The position numbers and the translations under genes are program-made. A DNA stretch of 14,053 nt from CAZEFK01 sp964511405 (GTDB lineage Bacteria > Pseudomonadota > Alphaproteobacteria > Elsterales > Elsteraceae). The notes beneath the pieces were generated by a model that ran no database searches, was not told the DNA's origin, and saw nothing but the letters and a program-made list of their open reading frames with translations. Location: assembly GCA_964511405.1 (NCBI GenBank), contig CAZEFK010000189.1:1-14053 (forward strand), in the 5' to 3' direction. Below are positions 1 to 9,519 of this stretch, in pieces (position 1 is the first letter of the stretch; each line of letters opens with the position of its first letter).

Positions 1-1012
<1,012 letters not shown>

Positions 1013-1016
<4 letters not shown>

Positions 1017-2038
1017 GCGCGGCGCCGCGCTCGCCCGATTATTTCGACCCCGTCGGCCTTACCGTCGGCGGTCCCGGGCTGCCCTTGTGCGGCGGGCCGC
1101 TGCGCTTCGCCCACATCCGCCGGCGGGCGCCCGGCGCCCAGCCCGTCCTGCTTCCCGTCGACGCCGTCGATCCGGCCGCGCTCGGCCCGCTGACCGCGCC
1201 GCGGCCCGACTGGGCCGGCCTGCCCTTGGATCGGCCGCGGATCATGGGCATCGTCAACGTCACGCCGGACAGCATGTCGGACGGCGGCGACTTCGTGGAC
1301 GCCGACGCCGCCATCGCCCATGGCCGGGCGCTGGCGGCGGCCGGCGCGGACATCCTGGATGTGGGCGGCGAATCGACCCGGCCCGGTGCCGAGCCGGTGC
1401 CGGCCGAGGTCGAGCTGGCGCGGGTCCTGCCGGTGGTGCGGGCCCTGGCGGCCGAGGGCCACCGGGTCTCGATCGACACCCGCCATGCCGCGGTCATGAC
1501 CGCATCAGTGGCCGCGGGCGCCGGGATCATCAACGATGTCGCGGGACTGACCGGTCCCGGCAGCCTGGACGCGGCCGTGGCGGCGGGCGTGCCGGTGGTG
1601 CTGATGCACATGCCGGGCGACCCGCAGACCATGATGGGTCACGCCGACTATGCCGACGTCACGCTGGAGGTCGCCGATTACCTGGCGGCGCGCGCGGCCG
1701 CCTGCCGCGCCGCCGGCATCCCGGCCGGGCACATCGCGATCGATCCCGGCATCGGCTTCGGCAAGCAAATGCCGCACAACCTGACCCTCCTGCGCGAGGC
1801 CGCGCTGCTCCATGGGCTGGGCTATCCGGTGCTGATCGGCGCCTCGCGCAAGGGCTTCATCGGCCGCCTGGGCGGTGGGGCGCCGCCGAAGCAGCGGCTG
1901 GGGGGCTCGGTGGCGGTGGCCCTGGCCGCGGCAGCCCGCGGCGTCCAGCTGATCCGCGTCCATGACGTGGCGGAGACCGCCCAGGCGCTGGCGGTATGGG
2001 CGGCGATAGCGCAAGGCATCATAGCGCAAGCCATCTAG
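1013..2038 (+). CDS. folP: Dihydropteroate synthase
   Basis: FolP condenses p-aminobenzoate with dihydropterin pyrophosphate in cytosolic folate synthesis and is the sulfonamide target. The 341-residue product has the full TIM-barrel motif set: RIMGIVNVTPDS (76-87), DILDVGGESTRPGA (113-126), SIDT (153-156), IINDVAG (172-178), LMHMPGDPQTM (197-207), AIDPGIGFGK (242-251), GASRKGFIG (276-284) and IRVHDV (314-319). It is longer than E. coli FolP (282) because of a roughly 75-residue N-terminal extension, which I associate with alphaproteobacterial FolP. The start is the GTG at 1013, overlapping the ftsH stop as GTGA; the next in-frame ATG (1244) would delete the first barrel strand. Only a weak GGGGA precedes it, so coupling to ftsH translation is likely. 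The pABA loop reads DSMSDGG instead of the usual DSFSDGG. ftsH-folP-glmM is a widely conserved order. Confidence 0.96.
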
Positions 2039-2092
2039 GCCCTTTGCCGCCGGCTGGGCTAGAAACCGGGCATGGGGGCTGCGCTTTGACCT

Positions 2093-2112
2093 GCGGGCCG
2101 ATCCCGGCCCGC
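2093..2112 (+). other. Strong hairpin in the folP-glmM gap
   Basis: GCGGGCCG (2093-2100) and CGGCCCGC (2105-2112) are perfect complements around a 4-base ATCC loop. The hairpin lies about 55 bases after the folP stop and 12 bases before the glmM Shine-Dalgarno. No T-run follows, so it is not a standard intrinsic terminator. It may act as a processing site, a stabilising 5' structure for glmM mRNA or a weak attenuator. A TTGACC at 2086-2091 precedes it, but I find no -10 box at a suitable distance. Confidence 0.4.
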
Positions 2113-2130
2113 CCGCCTGCCAACAGAGGA

Positions 2131-3479
2131 ATGCCTCTCGTGTTCGGAACCGATGGAATCAGAGGCCGCGCCAACGACGAGCCGATGACGGCGGCGACGG
2201 CGCTGCGCGTCGCGCTGGCCGCCGGCCACCATTTCCGCAACGGCGACCACCGGCACTTGGCCGTGATCGGCAAGGATACCCGCCTGTCCGGCTACATGAT
2301 CGAGCCGGCGCTGGTGTCGGGGCTGGTGTCGGTCGGCATCGACGTGGTGCTGGTCGGGCCGATGCCGACCCCGGCCGTGGCGATGCTGACGCGGTCGATG
2401 CGCGCCGACCTCGGGATCATGGTCTCGGCCTCCCACAACCCTTACGAGGACAACGGCATCAAGCTGTTTGGGCCGGACGGCTTCAAGCTGTCCGACGAGG
2501 CCGAGGCGGCGATCGCCGCCACTGTGCAGTCGGCGGCGCCGATTCCCTTGAGCGCGCCCGATCGCCTTGGCCGGGCCCGCCGCCTGGACGACGCCGTCGG
2601 CCGCTATATCGAGTTCGTCAAGAGCAGCTTCCCGCGCGGCCTGCGCCTGGACGGCCTGAAGATCGTGGTCGATTGCGCCAACGGCGCCGCCTACAAGGTG
2701 GCGCCCACGGTGCTGCACGAGCTGGGGGCCGCCGTCGTGCCGATGGCGGTGTCGCCCGACGGCACCAACATCAACCGCGACTGCGGCGCGACCGCCGTCG
2801 GCGGCCTGGCGGCGCGCGTGGTCGCCGAGGGCGCCGACCTCGGCATTGCGCTCGACGGCGACGCCGACCGCGTCATCGTGATCGACGAGGGCGGTCACGT
2901 CATCGATGGCGACCAGATCATGGGGCTGGTCGCGACCCGCTGGTACCGCACCGGCCAGCTCAAGGGCGACGTCGTTGCCACCGTCATGTCCAACCTGGGG
3001 CTGGAGCGGTATCTCGCCAGCTACGGCATCGGGCTCAACCGGACCCGGGTCGGCGACCGCTATGTCGTCGAGGCGATGCGTCAGGCCGGCTGCAATGTCG
3101 GCGGCGAGCAGTCCGGGCACATCATCCTGACCGACTATTCGACCACCGGCGACGGCCTGATCGCGGCGCTGCAGGTGTTGGCGACGCTGGTCCAGCAGGA
3201 TGGACCCGCCAGCGCCATGGGCCGGCTGTTCCAGCCGGTGCCGCAGCTGATGCGCAACGTCCGCTTCGGGCGCGGCGAGCGGCCGCTCGATGCAGCGACG
3301 GTGCAGGCGGCCATCCGCGACGGCGAGGGCCGCCTGAGCGGCCAGGGCCGGCTGGTGATCCGCAAATCCGGTACCGAGCCGGTGATCCGGGTCATGGCCG
3401 AGGGCGACGACGAGGCGCTGGTGGCCCAGGTGGTCGGCGACATCGCCGGCGCCATCCAGGCGGCGACGGCGGTCACGGC

Positions 3480-3483
<4 letters not shown>
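2131..3483 (+). CDS. glmM: Phosphoglucosamine mutase
   Basis: GlmM interconverts glucosamine-6-phosphate and glucosamine-1-phosphate in the cytosol, on the route to UDP-GlcNAc for peptidoglycan and LPS. The 450-residue product matches the family length. Visible motifs are FGTDGIRGRAN near the start, the phosphoserine loop VSASHNP with catalytic Ser101 (codon 2431-2433), the Mg-binding DGDADR (242-247), the sugar loop GGEQSGH (324-330) and the phosphate-binding RKSGTEPVIRVMAE (411-424). The start is ambiguous. ATG 2131 abuts the AGAGGA at 2125-2130 with no spacing, while GTG 2140 sits 9 bases beyond it and would give a protein beginning MFGTDG. I keep ATG 2131 because relatives carry a few residues before FGTDG. 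The stop overlaps the thiD start (ATGA, 3480-3483). Confidence 0.96.
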
Positions 3484-4306
<823 letters not shown>

Positions 4307-4310
<4 letters not shown>

Positions 4311-5029
4311 TGACCGAGACCGTCGAGCTGTTCCGCGAAGACTCCTATCTGCGCCAGGCCGCCGCCACGCTGATTGCCGTCGACGGCGACGGGGTGCGGC
4401 TGGATCGGACCGTGTTCTACCCCATGGGCGGCGGCCAGCCCGGCGACCTTGGCCGGCTGGTGCTGGCCGATGGCTGCGTCCTGCCGGTGATCGACACGGT
4501 CAAGGGTGTGGCACCCGGCGAGATCCTGCACAAGCTGGCGCCTGATTCGGACCTGCCGCCGGTCGGCACGACGGTCACGGCCGAGATCGACTGGGCGCGG
4601 CGCCATCGCCTCATGCGCATGCACACCTGCCTGCATCTGCTGTGTGCCGTGGTGCCGGCGGGCGTCACCGGCGGCGCGATCTCCGACGGCCGCGCCCGGC
4701 TCGATTTCGACCTGGGCGACGCGACCGTCGACAAGGAGCAGGTGGCGGTCCGGCTGAACGCGCTGATTGCCGGCGACCATCCGGTGACGCCGGAATGGAT
4801 CGACGACGCCGAACTGGAGGCCCGGCCCGAGCTGGTGCGCACCATGTCGGTCAAGCCGCCGACCGGCCGCGGCCGGGTGCGCCTGTTGCGCATCGACGGC
4901 GTCGACCTGCAGCCCTGCGGCGGCACCCACGTCGCCCGCACCGGCGAGATCGGCCCGGTGGTGATCGAGAAGATCGAGAGCAAGGGCAAGCGCAACCGGC
5001 GCATCGTGGTGGCCTTCGCGCCGGGGTGA
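4307..5029 (+). CDS. alaX: AlaX-type alanyl-tRNA editing protein
   Basis: AlaX proteins are free-standing relatives of the AlaRS editing domain that hydrolyse mischarged Ser-tRNA(Ala) or Gly-tRNA(Ala). At 240 residues this fits the medium-length AlaX class, which has a beta-barrel before the editing domain. Evidence is FYPMGGGQPGD (37-47), typical of the AlaRS/ThrRS second-domain superfamily, and both zinc-site pairs: HTCLH (His106 and His110) and CGGTH (Cys204 and His208). There is no synthetase catalytic domain. ATG 4307 overlaps the thiD stop (ATGA); ATG 4310 is also in frame. It ends the plus-strand operon, 17 bases from the convergent PAS-protein gene. Substrate specificity (Ser versus Gly) cannot be read from sequence alone. 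Confidence 0.9.
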
Positions 5030-5046
5030 GGCGCTCTTGCCCCTCG

Positions 5047-5556
5047 TCATTTCCGGCTGAACGTAATCGCGCCCAGCAGCTTGTCGACCGTCCGGCCGTC
5101 CGTGGACAGCGGCAGGATGATGTCCTGCCAGCGGATGAACTCCCGGTGCTCGATCCACAGGTGGCCCTTGCACACCATCGGCCGCCGCTGCTCGACGACC
5201 GCGTCCCATCGGATCCGCACGTCGGTCGCGAAGTCCGGCGGCAGCACGTCGCCGACACGCCGGCCCGTCAGCTCGACGCCTATGACCTCCCGTAGATCGG
5301 TTCCCGCCAGGCGGAAGCGGTAGTCGCGCGGCGACTCCAGGACGTCGACCAGAAAGACCGCCGGGAGCAGGGCGGGAATGTCGGCCGGATCGATGGCGCT
5401 GCGTGGCGGCATCGGACGGCCCTGCCGGCGCCTGTCCCAATAGGCATGCAAGGCCAGCAGGCGCGGGTCGTCCACCTCGTCGATGGCCCAGCTGCTCCGA
5501 TCCAGGCACGGGGACACCGGTGCCGAGATCGGGTCGGGGCCCGTCCGCTCCGCCAT
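5047..5556 (-). CDS. PAS-domain protein of the PAS_5 type
   Basis: This 169-residue cytosolic protein has the pattern of the small PAS_5 family, common in Rhodospirillales and relatives and usually annotated only as a PAS-domain protein. Visible signatures are ALHAYWDRRRQGRPMPPRS (36-53), IDPADIPALLPAVFLVDVLE (55-74), DYRFRLAGTDLREVIG (78-93), ELTGRRVGDVLP (95-106) and the C-terminal strand ILPLSTDGRTVDKLLGAITF. No kinase, HTH or cyclase domain is attached, so it is probably a stand-alone sensor or adaptor with unknown ligand and partner. The start ATG (5554-5556) is preceded by a good Shine-Dalgarno GAGGA (complement of 5561-5565). It lies 138 bp downstream of the dehydratase on the same strand and may have its own promoter. 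Confidence 0.8.
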   Translation of the reverse strand: MAERTGPDPISAPVSPCLDRSSWAIDEVDDPRLLALHAYWDRRRQGRPMPPRSAIDPADIPALLPAVFLVDVLESPRDYRFRLAGTDLREVIGVELTGRRVGDVLPPDFATDVRIRWDAVVEQRRPMVCKGHLWIEHREFIRWQDIILPLSTDGRTVDKLLGAITFSRK

Positions 5557-5591
5557 GGGATCCTCGGGTTATTGACGGCTATGCCCGTGGC

Positions 5592-5620
5592 CGTATAGCG
5601 GAGCCAACGCGCACGCTCAC
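5592..5620 (-). promoter_or_regulatory. Candidate promoter of the PAS-protein gene
   Basis: On the minus strand, GTGAGC (5615-5620) and TATACG (5592-5597) are separated by 17 bases, matching TTGACA at three and TATAAT at four positions. Transcription would start near 5585, about 29 bases before the ATG, leaving room for the GAGGA Shine-Dalgarno. The match is moderate, and the TATA bases also belong to an opposing plus-strand candidate. Confidence 0.35.
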
Positions 5621-5648
5621 GCGCCAATTCCGAGGCGACTGACATCGC

Positions 5649-5669
5649 GACCAGGGCAAGGCTCTGGTC
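5649..5669 (+). other. Hairpin between the dehydratase and PAS-protein genes
   Basis: GACCAGGGC (5649-5657) pairs with GCTCTGGTC (5661-5669) around an AAG loop. In plus-strand RNA this is nine pairs including one G-U. In minus-strand RNA the same position becomes an A-C mismatch, so the structure is weaker. It lies 26 bases beyond the dehydratase stop on the minus strand and could help end that transcript, but no T-run follows in either direction. Confidence 0.35.
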
Positions 5670-5694
5670 CTTGCGCGTGAATATTCGCGGCCGT

Positions 5695-6678
5695 CTACGC
5701 TTTCAAGAACTGCCCCGCATGCCCGACGAAGGTCGCCAAGTCGATGTTCGTCCCGCACACCACCACGGCCACCCGGGCGCCGGCCAGTTCGTCCCGCAGC
5801 GGGCCGAACAGGGCGGCGGCCGCGGCCGCCGCGGCGGGCTCGACCGCCAGCTTCATGTCGCGGAAGAACAGCGCCATGACCCGGCGCATCTGGTCGTCGC
5901 TGACCGTGACCAGGCGGTCCAGATGCTCTCGGCACAGCTGGAAGGTGAGGGGCAGGGCGAAGGGCGGGGCCAGGCTGTCGGCGATGGTCCGCACCGTGTC
6001 CAGAGTCTGGGGGCTGCCGGCGGCGAAGCTGCGGCTCATGGAATCGGCCCCTTCGGGCTCGACGCCGAACACCCGGCAGCCCGGCTGCAGCTGCTTGATC
6101 GCGCTGGCCATGCCGGCGGCCAGCCCGCCGCCGCCGACCGGGATGATCACGGCGTCGAGCGGCCCGGCCTGCTCGGCCAGCTCGAGCCCCAGCGTCCCGG
6201 TGCCCAGCACGGTGTTCGGATCCTCGAAGGGATGGACGAAATACCGGCCCTCCTCGGCTTCGATCGCCTTCACGCGGTCATGGGCGTCCGTCACATGCTC
6301 GGCCAGCACCAGCTCGGCCCCCAGCCGGCGCACGATGTCCTGGCGCAGCTTGTTGGCGGTCTTGGGCATTACGACCTTGGCGCTCACGCCCAGCTTGGCC
6401 GCGCAATAGGAGACCGCGATGGCGTGGTTGCCGGCGCTGAAGGTGGTGACGCCGCGGGCCCGCTGGGCCGGCTTGAGCGCCAGCATGACGCTAAAGGCGC
6501 CGCGCGGCTTGAAGGTGCCGGTATGCTGGAACAGCTCCAGCTTCAGCAGGATCTCGCGGGCGCCGGGCGACGGATAGTCGGAGCCGGCGGGGTCCCAGCG
6601 CCACAGCGGCGTGCGCAGGATGCGGTCGCCGAGCCGGGCGGCATTGGCGCGGATGGCGTCGAGGCTGGGCGTGATCAT
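5695..6678 (-). CDS. Threonine/serine dehydratase-like PLP (fold-type II) enzyme
   Basis: The 327-residue product belongs to the tryptophan synthase beta / serine-threonine dehydratase superfamily, which deaminates Thr or Ser to 2-oxo acids (some relatives are racemases or act on hydroxyaspartate). Visible features are the Schiff-base Lys57 in TGTFKPRGA, the substrate loop FSAGNHAIAV (80-89), the phosphate-binding GGGGL (182-186), LAVEPAAA (277-284) and CGTNID (308-313) contacting the PLP ring. The length fits the single-domain catabolic type without a C-terminal ACT regulatory domain. ATG 6676-6678 has AAGG seven bases upstream, but that AAGG also lies in a -10-like TAAGGT, so the mRNA may be leaderless. 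Substrate is uncertain: the loop reads FKPRGA and AGNHAIAV rather than FKIRGA and SGNHAQGV. Confidence 0.87.
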   Translation of the reverse strand: MITPSLDAIRANAARLGDRILRTPLWRWDPAGSDYPSPGAREILLKLELFQHTGTFKPRGAFSVMLALKPAQRARGVTTFSAGNHAIAVSYCAAKLGVSAKVVMPKTANKLRQDIVRRLGAELVLAEHVTDAHDRVKAIEAEEGRYFVHPFEDPNTVLGTGTLGLELAEQAGPLDAVIIPVGGGGLAAGMASAIKQLQPGCRVFGVEPEGADSMSRSFAAGSPQTLDTVRTIADSLAPPFALPLTFQLCREHLDRLVTVSDDQMRRVMALFFRDMKLAVEPAAAAAAAALFGPLRDELAGARVAVVVCGTNIDLATFVGHAGQFLKA

Positions 6679-6684
6679 GGCACA

Positions 6685-6712
6685 ACCTTAGCGCAGCTTG
6701 GCCGGCCGGCAA
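6685..6712 (-). promoter_or_regulatory. Candidate promoter of the dehydratase gene
   Basis: On the minus strand, TTGCCG (6707-6712) and TAAGGT (6685-6690) are 16 bases apart. The -10 box ends six bases before the ATG, so the predicted start of transcription falls on or next to the start codon. This would give a leaderless transcript. Confidence 0.35.
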
Positions 6713-6779
6713 GAACCGGGTGGTTTGCCCGGCCGCCCGGGACCATGTTGGGGTCATGATCCAAACGGGAGACAAGCTC

Positions 6780-7640
6780 ATGAAGGCGACTGCAGCAGCG
6801 GCGGCCTATGACGCCGTCGCCGACGCCATCCGCTATATCGACGCCCATGTCGACGATCAGCCCGAACTGGCTGAGGTTGCGCGCGCGACGGGGCTGAGCC
6901 CGTTCCACACCCAGCGCCTGTTCACCCACATGGCCGGGATCAGCCCCAAGAAGTTCCTGGGCTATCTCAGCCTCGGCCGGGCCAAGGCGGCGCTCGCCGG
7001 CCAGGCCAGCGTGCTCGAGGCCAGCTTCGACGCCGGCCTCTCGGGCCCGGGCCGGCTGCACGACCTGTTCCTGTCGCTGGAGGCAGCCACACCCGGCGAG
7101 TTCAAGGCACGCGGCGCCGGCATGACGATCCGCCACGGCGTCGCCGACAGTCCGTTCGGCCGCTGTCTGCTGATGTGGTCGGACCGGGGGGTCACGGGCC
7201 TGGCCTTCGTCGACGCCGAAGGCGGCGAGGCGGCAGCCCGGGCCGCGCTGTCCGAGCCCTATGCCGCTGCCGCGTTCGTCGCCGATCCGGCGGGAGCCGT
7301 GGCGCTGGCCCGGCGGGTCTTCGCGCCGGCCGGAGAGGGTGGTCCGGGACCGCTGCGCCTGTATGTCTCGGGCACGCCGTTCCAGGTCAAGGTGTGGGAG
7401 GCGCTGCTGCGCGTCCCGGCCGGCGGCCTGGTCGCCTACGAACAGGTGGCGCGCGCCGTCGGCCAGCCGACGGCGGCCCGGGCGGTCGGCAACGCGGTCG
7501 GGGCCAATCCGATCGCCTACTTGATTCCCTGCCACCGGGTGATCCGCAGCACCGGCGCCGTCGGCAGCTACCGCTGGGGCGAGGCGACCAAGCGCGTGCT
7601 GCTCGCCACGGAACTGGCGATGGCCGACGCCGCCGATTGA
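6780..7640 (+). CDS. AraC-type HTH / methylated-DNA-protein cysteine methyltransferase fusion
   Basis: This 286-residue protein fuses two domains. Residues about 10-112 are an AraC-type double HTH, with ELAEVARATGLSPFHTQRLF and SPKKFLGYLSLGRAKAAL. Residues about 116-280 are an O6-alkylguanine-DNA methyltransferase with FQVKVWEALLRVPAGGLVAY (201-220), ARAVGNAVGANP (233-244) and the acceptor-cysteine motif IPCHRV (Cys251, codon 7530-7532), followed by GSYRWG. It repairs O6-methylguanine by suicidal methyl transfer. Unlike E. coli Ada, it has no N-terminal methylphosphotriester zinc domain (no four-Cys cluster), so a methylation-triggered activator role is doubtful. I chose ATG 6780 because GGGAGA (6767-6772) gives ideal spacing; ATG 6756 in the same frame has no good Shine-Dalgarno. 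It is divergent from the dehydratase, 101 bp away. Confidence 0.9.
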   Translation: MKATAAAAAYDAVADAIRYIDAHVDDQPELAEVARATGLSPFHTQRLFTHMAGISPKKFLGYLSLGRAKAALAGQASVLEASFDAGLSGPGRLHDLFLSLEAATPGEFKARGAGMTIRHGVADSPFGRCLLMWSDRGVTGLAFVDAEGGEAAARAALSEPYAAAAFVADPAGAVALARRVFAPAGEGGPGPLRLYVSGTPFQVKVWEALLRVPAGGLVAYEQVARAVGQPTAARAVGNAVGANPIAYLIPCHRVIRSTGAVGSYRWGEATKRVLLATELAMADAAD

Positions 7641-7676
7641 CGGGAGCGGCCGGCCATGGCCCTCTGCCGCAAATGA

Positions 7677-7692
7677 CTGTCCGGTCGGACAG
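7677..7692. promoter_or_regulatory. 16-bp perfect palindrome upstream of ggt (candidate operator)
   Basis: CTGTCCG and CGGACAG flank a central GT, giving a 16-base site with perfect 7-bp half-sites. It ends 18 bases before the ggt ATG and about 9 bases before its GGGAGG Shine-Dalgarno. The form suits a dimeric repressor, for example TetR-type, but no such regulator is encoded in the window. In RNA it would be only a short hairpin with a tight loop. Confidence 0.45.
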
Positions 7693-7710
7693 ACCAGTGC
7701 GGGGAGGGAC

Positions 7711-9474
7711 ATGGTGAACCGAACGACGATCGCCGCAGCGCTGGCGGCGCTGGGCATGGCTGCGGCGGGGACGGCGCAGGGCGCCTCTCATCCTGCGCTC
7801 GAGTCCGAGCACGGCATGGTGGTGTCATCGCAGCGGCTGGCGTCCGAGGCGGGGCTCCGGATCCTGCGGCAGGGCGGCAACGCCATCGACGCGGCCGTCG
7901 CGGTGGGCTATGCGCTGGCGGTCGTCGATCCGTGCTGCGGCAACATCGGCGGCGGCGGCTTCATGACCATCCACCTGAAGGACGGCCGCGACACCTTCAT
8001 CAATTTCCGCGAGACGGCGCCGGCCAAGGCGACCGAGACCATGTATCTCGACGCCGCCGGGAAGCCGGTTCCCGGCGCCAGCCTCTATGGCTACCTGGCG
8101 GCTGGCGTGCCGGGCACGGTCATGGGGCTGGAGCGCGCGCTCAAGGAATATGGCCGCCTGCCGCGTGCCACGGTGATGGCCGACGCGATCCGGCTGGCGC
8201 GCGACGGCTTCGTGCTGACCCGCGCCGACACCGACATCCTGCAGGCCAAGACCGACCGCTTTGCCAAGGACCCGGTGGCGCGCCGCATCTTCCTGCGCCG
8301 CGACGGCAGTCCCTGGCGGCCCGGCGACCGGCTGGTCCAGACCGACTTGGCCGCGACCCTCGCGCGCATCGCCAAGGGCGGGCCCGACGCCTTCTACAAG
8401 GGCCCGATCGCGGCGGCCGTCGCCAAGGCCAGCGCCGCCAACGGCGGCATCCTGACGGCGCAGGACTTCGCCGGCTATACGGCCACCGAAGGGCCGCCGC
8501 TGACCTGCAGCTACCGCGGCTATGTGCTGGTCTCGTCGCCACCGCCCAGCTCCGGCGGCACCACGATCTGCGAGATCCTGAACATCCTGGAAGGCTATGA
8601 CATGGCCGCGCTGGGCTTCCGCTCGGCCCAGTCGGTCCATTACATGGTCGAGGCGATGCGCCACGCCTATCTCGACCGCAACACCTTCTTGGGCGATCCG
8701 GCGTTCGTGAAGAACCCGCTCGACCGGCTGCTGTCCAAGGACTATGCCGCCCAGCTCCGGGCCAAGATCCCGGCCGACCGGCCGACGCCGTCGGCCGAAG
8801 TGGTGCCCGGCTCCGAGCCGCACGAGAAGGCGGAAACCACGCACTATTCGGTCCTCGACGCCGAGGGCAACGCTGTGTCGGTGACCTACACGATCAACGG
8901 CGCGTTCGGCGCGACCGTGATCGCGCCGGGCACCGGCTTCTTCCTCAACGACGAGATGGACGACTTCACGATCAAGCCGGGGGTGCCGAACCTGTTCGGC
9001 CTGGTCCAGGGCAAGGCCAACGCCATCGCCCCCGGCAAGCGGCCGCTGAGCTCCATGTCGCCGACGCTGGTCACCAAGGACGGCAAGGTGTTCCTGGTCG
9101 TGGGCAGCCCCGGCGGCTCCCGGATCATCACGATCACCCTGGAAACCGTCATGAACGTGATCGATTACGGCATGGCGCCGCAGGAGGCGGTGGATGCCCC
9201 GCGCCTCCACCACCAGTGGCTGCCGGACGAGGTGTTCTATGAGCCGTTCGGCCTTTCGCCCGACACTCGGAAGCTGCTCGCGGACATGGGCTACAAGCTG
9301 ACCGAGCAGACGCCCTGGGGTGCGGCCGAGATGATCGAGATCGGCCTGGGCGCGTCCGGCCGCGGGCCGGCGTCGTCGGGCAACGATGCCGCCCGCTCGG
9401 GCAAGGTCCTGCCCGGCCTGCTCTACGGCGCCAACGACGACCGCCGGCCGGCCGGAGCCGCCGCCGGCTATTGA
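7711..9474 (+). CDS. ggt: Gamma-glutamyltranspeptidase / glutathione hydrolase precursor
   Basis: GGT cleaves the gamma-glutamyl bond of glutathione and related compounds, probably in the periplasm, and can transfer the glutamyl group to amino acids or water. The 587-residue precursor starts with a signal peptide (positively charged start, then an Ala-rich core, cleavage near TAQGA at 21-25). It autocleaves before Thr376 (codon 8836-8838, in ETTHYSVLD) into large and small subunits. Conserved positions include the substrate arginine in NFRETAPA (Arg100), PLSSMSPT (445-452, Ser447/Ser448), GSPGGSR (465-471) with the oxyanion glycines, and APRLHHQWLPDE. The small subunit closely resembles E. 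coli GGT. A strong GGGGAGGGA (7701-7709) precedes ATG 7711. It follows the methyltransferase fusion by 70 bp with a palindrome between, so separate control is likely. Confidence 0.96.
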   Translation: MVNRTTIAAALAALGMAAAGTAQGASHPALESEHGMVVSSQRLASEAGLRILRQGGNAIDAAVAVGYALAVVDPCCGNIGGGGFMTIHLKDGRDTFINFRETAPAKATETMYLDAAGKPVPGASLYGYLAAGVPGTVMGLERALKEYGRLPRATVMADAIRLARDGFVLTRADTDILQAKTDRFAKDPVARRIFLRRDGSPWRPGDRLVQTDLAATLARIAKGGPDAFYKGPIAAAVAKASAANGGILTAQDFAGYTATEGPPLTCSYRGYVLVSSPPPSSGGTTICEILNILEGYDMAALGFRSAQSVHYMVEAMRHAYLDRNTFLGDPAFVKNPLDRLLSKDYAAQLRAKIPADRPTPSAEVVPGSEPHEKAETTHYSVLDAEGNAVSVTYTINGAFGATVIAPGTGFFLNDEMDDFTIKPGVPNLFGLVQGKANAIAPGKRPLSSMSPTLVTKDGKVFLVVGSPGGSRIITITLETVMNVIDYGMAPQEAVDAPRLHHQWLPDEVFYEPFGLSPDTRKLLADMGYKLTEQTPWGAAEMIEIGLGASGRGPASSGNDAARSGKVLPGLLYGANDDRRPAGAAAGY

Positions 9475-9483
9475 GCCGGCGGC

Positions 9484-9512
9484 TTGACCCCCGGACGCCG
9501 CCTCGGTAGCGT
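9484..9512 (+). promoter_or_regulatory. Promoter of the tyrosine leader / tyrA-like transcript
   Basis: TTGACC (9484-9489) and TAGCGT (9507-9512) are separated by exactly 17 bases, just after the ggt stop. Start of transcription is expected 6-9 bases past the -10 box, at or next to A9520, which is the A of the leader ATG. No Shine-Dalgarno precedes that ATG, so a leaderless transcript is the simplest reading. Two other plus-strand promoter candidates in the window have nearly the same -10 box and spacer. Confidence 0.55.
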
Positions 9513-9519
9513 CCGGGCC

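Noticed and set aside
5280..5645. Minus-strand 121-codon frame starting upstream of the PAS-protein ATG
   Set aside because: The start region looks protein-like for about 25 residues, but it overlaps the PAS frame and becomes low-complexity; the PAS ORF has both the family motifs and a good Shine-Dalgarno.
7652..7661. GGCCATGGCC palindrome between the methyltransferase fusion and ggt
   Set aside because: Short self-complementary GC strings are frequent at this base composition, and it has no clear position relative to a promoter.
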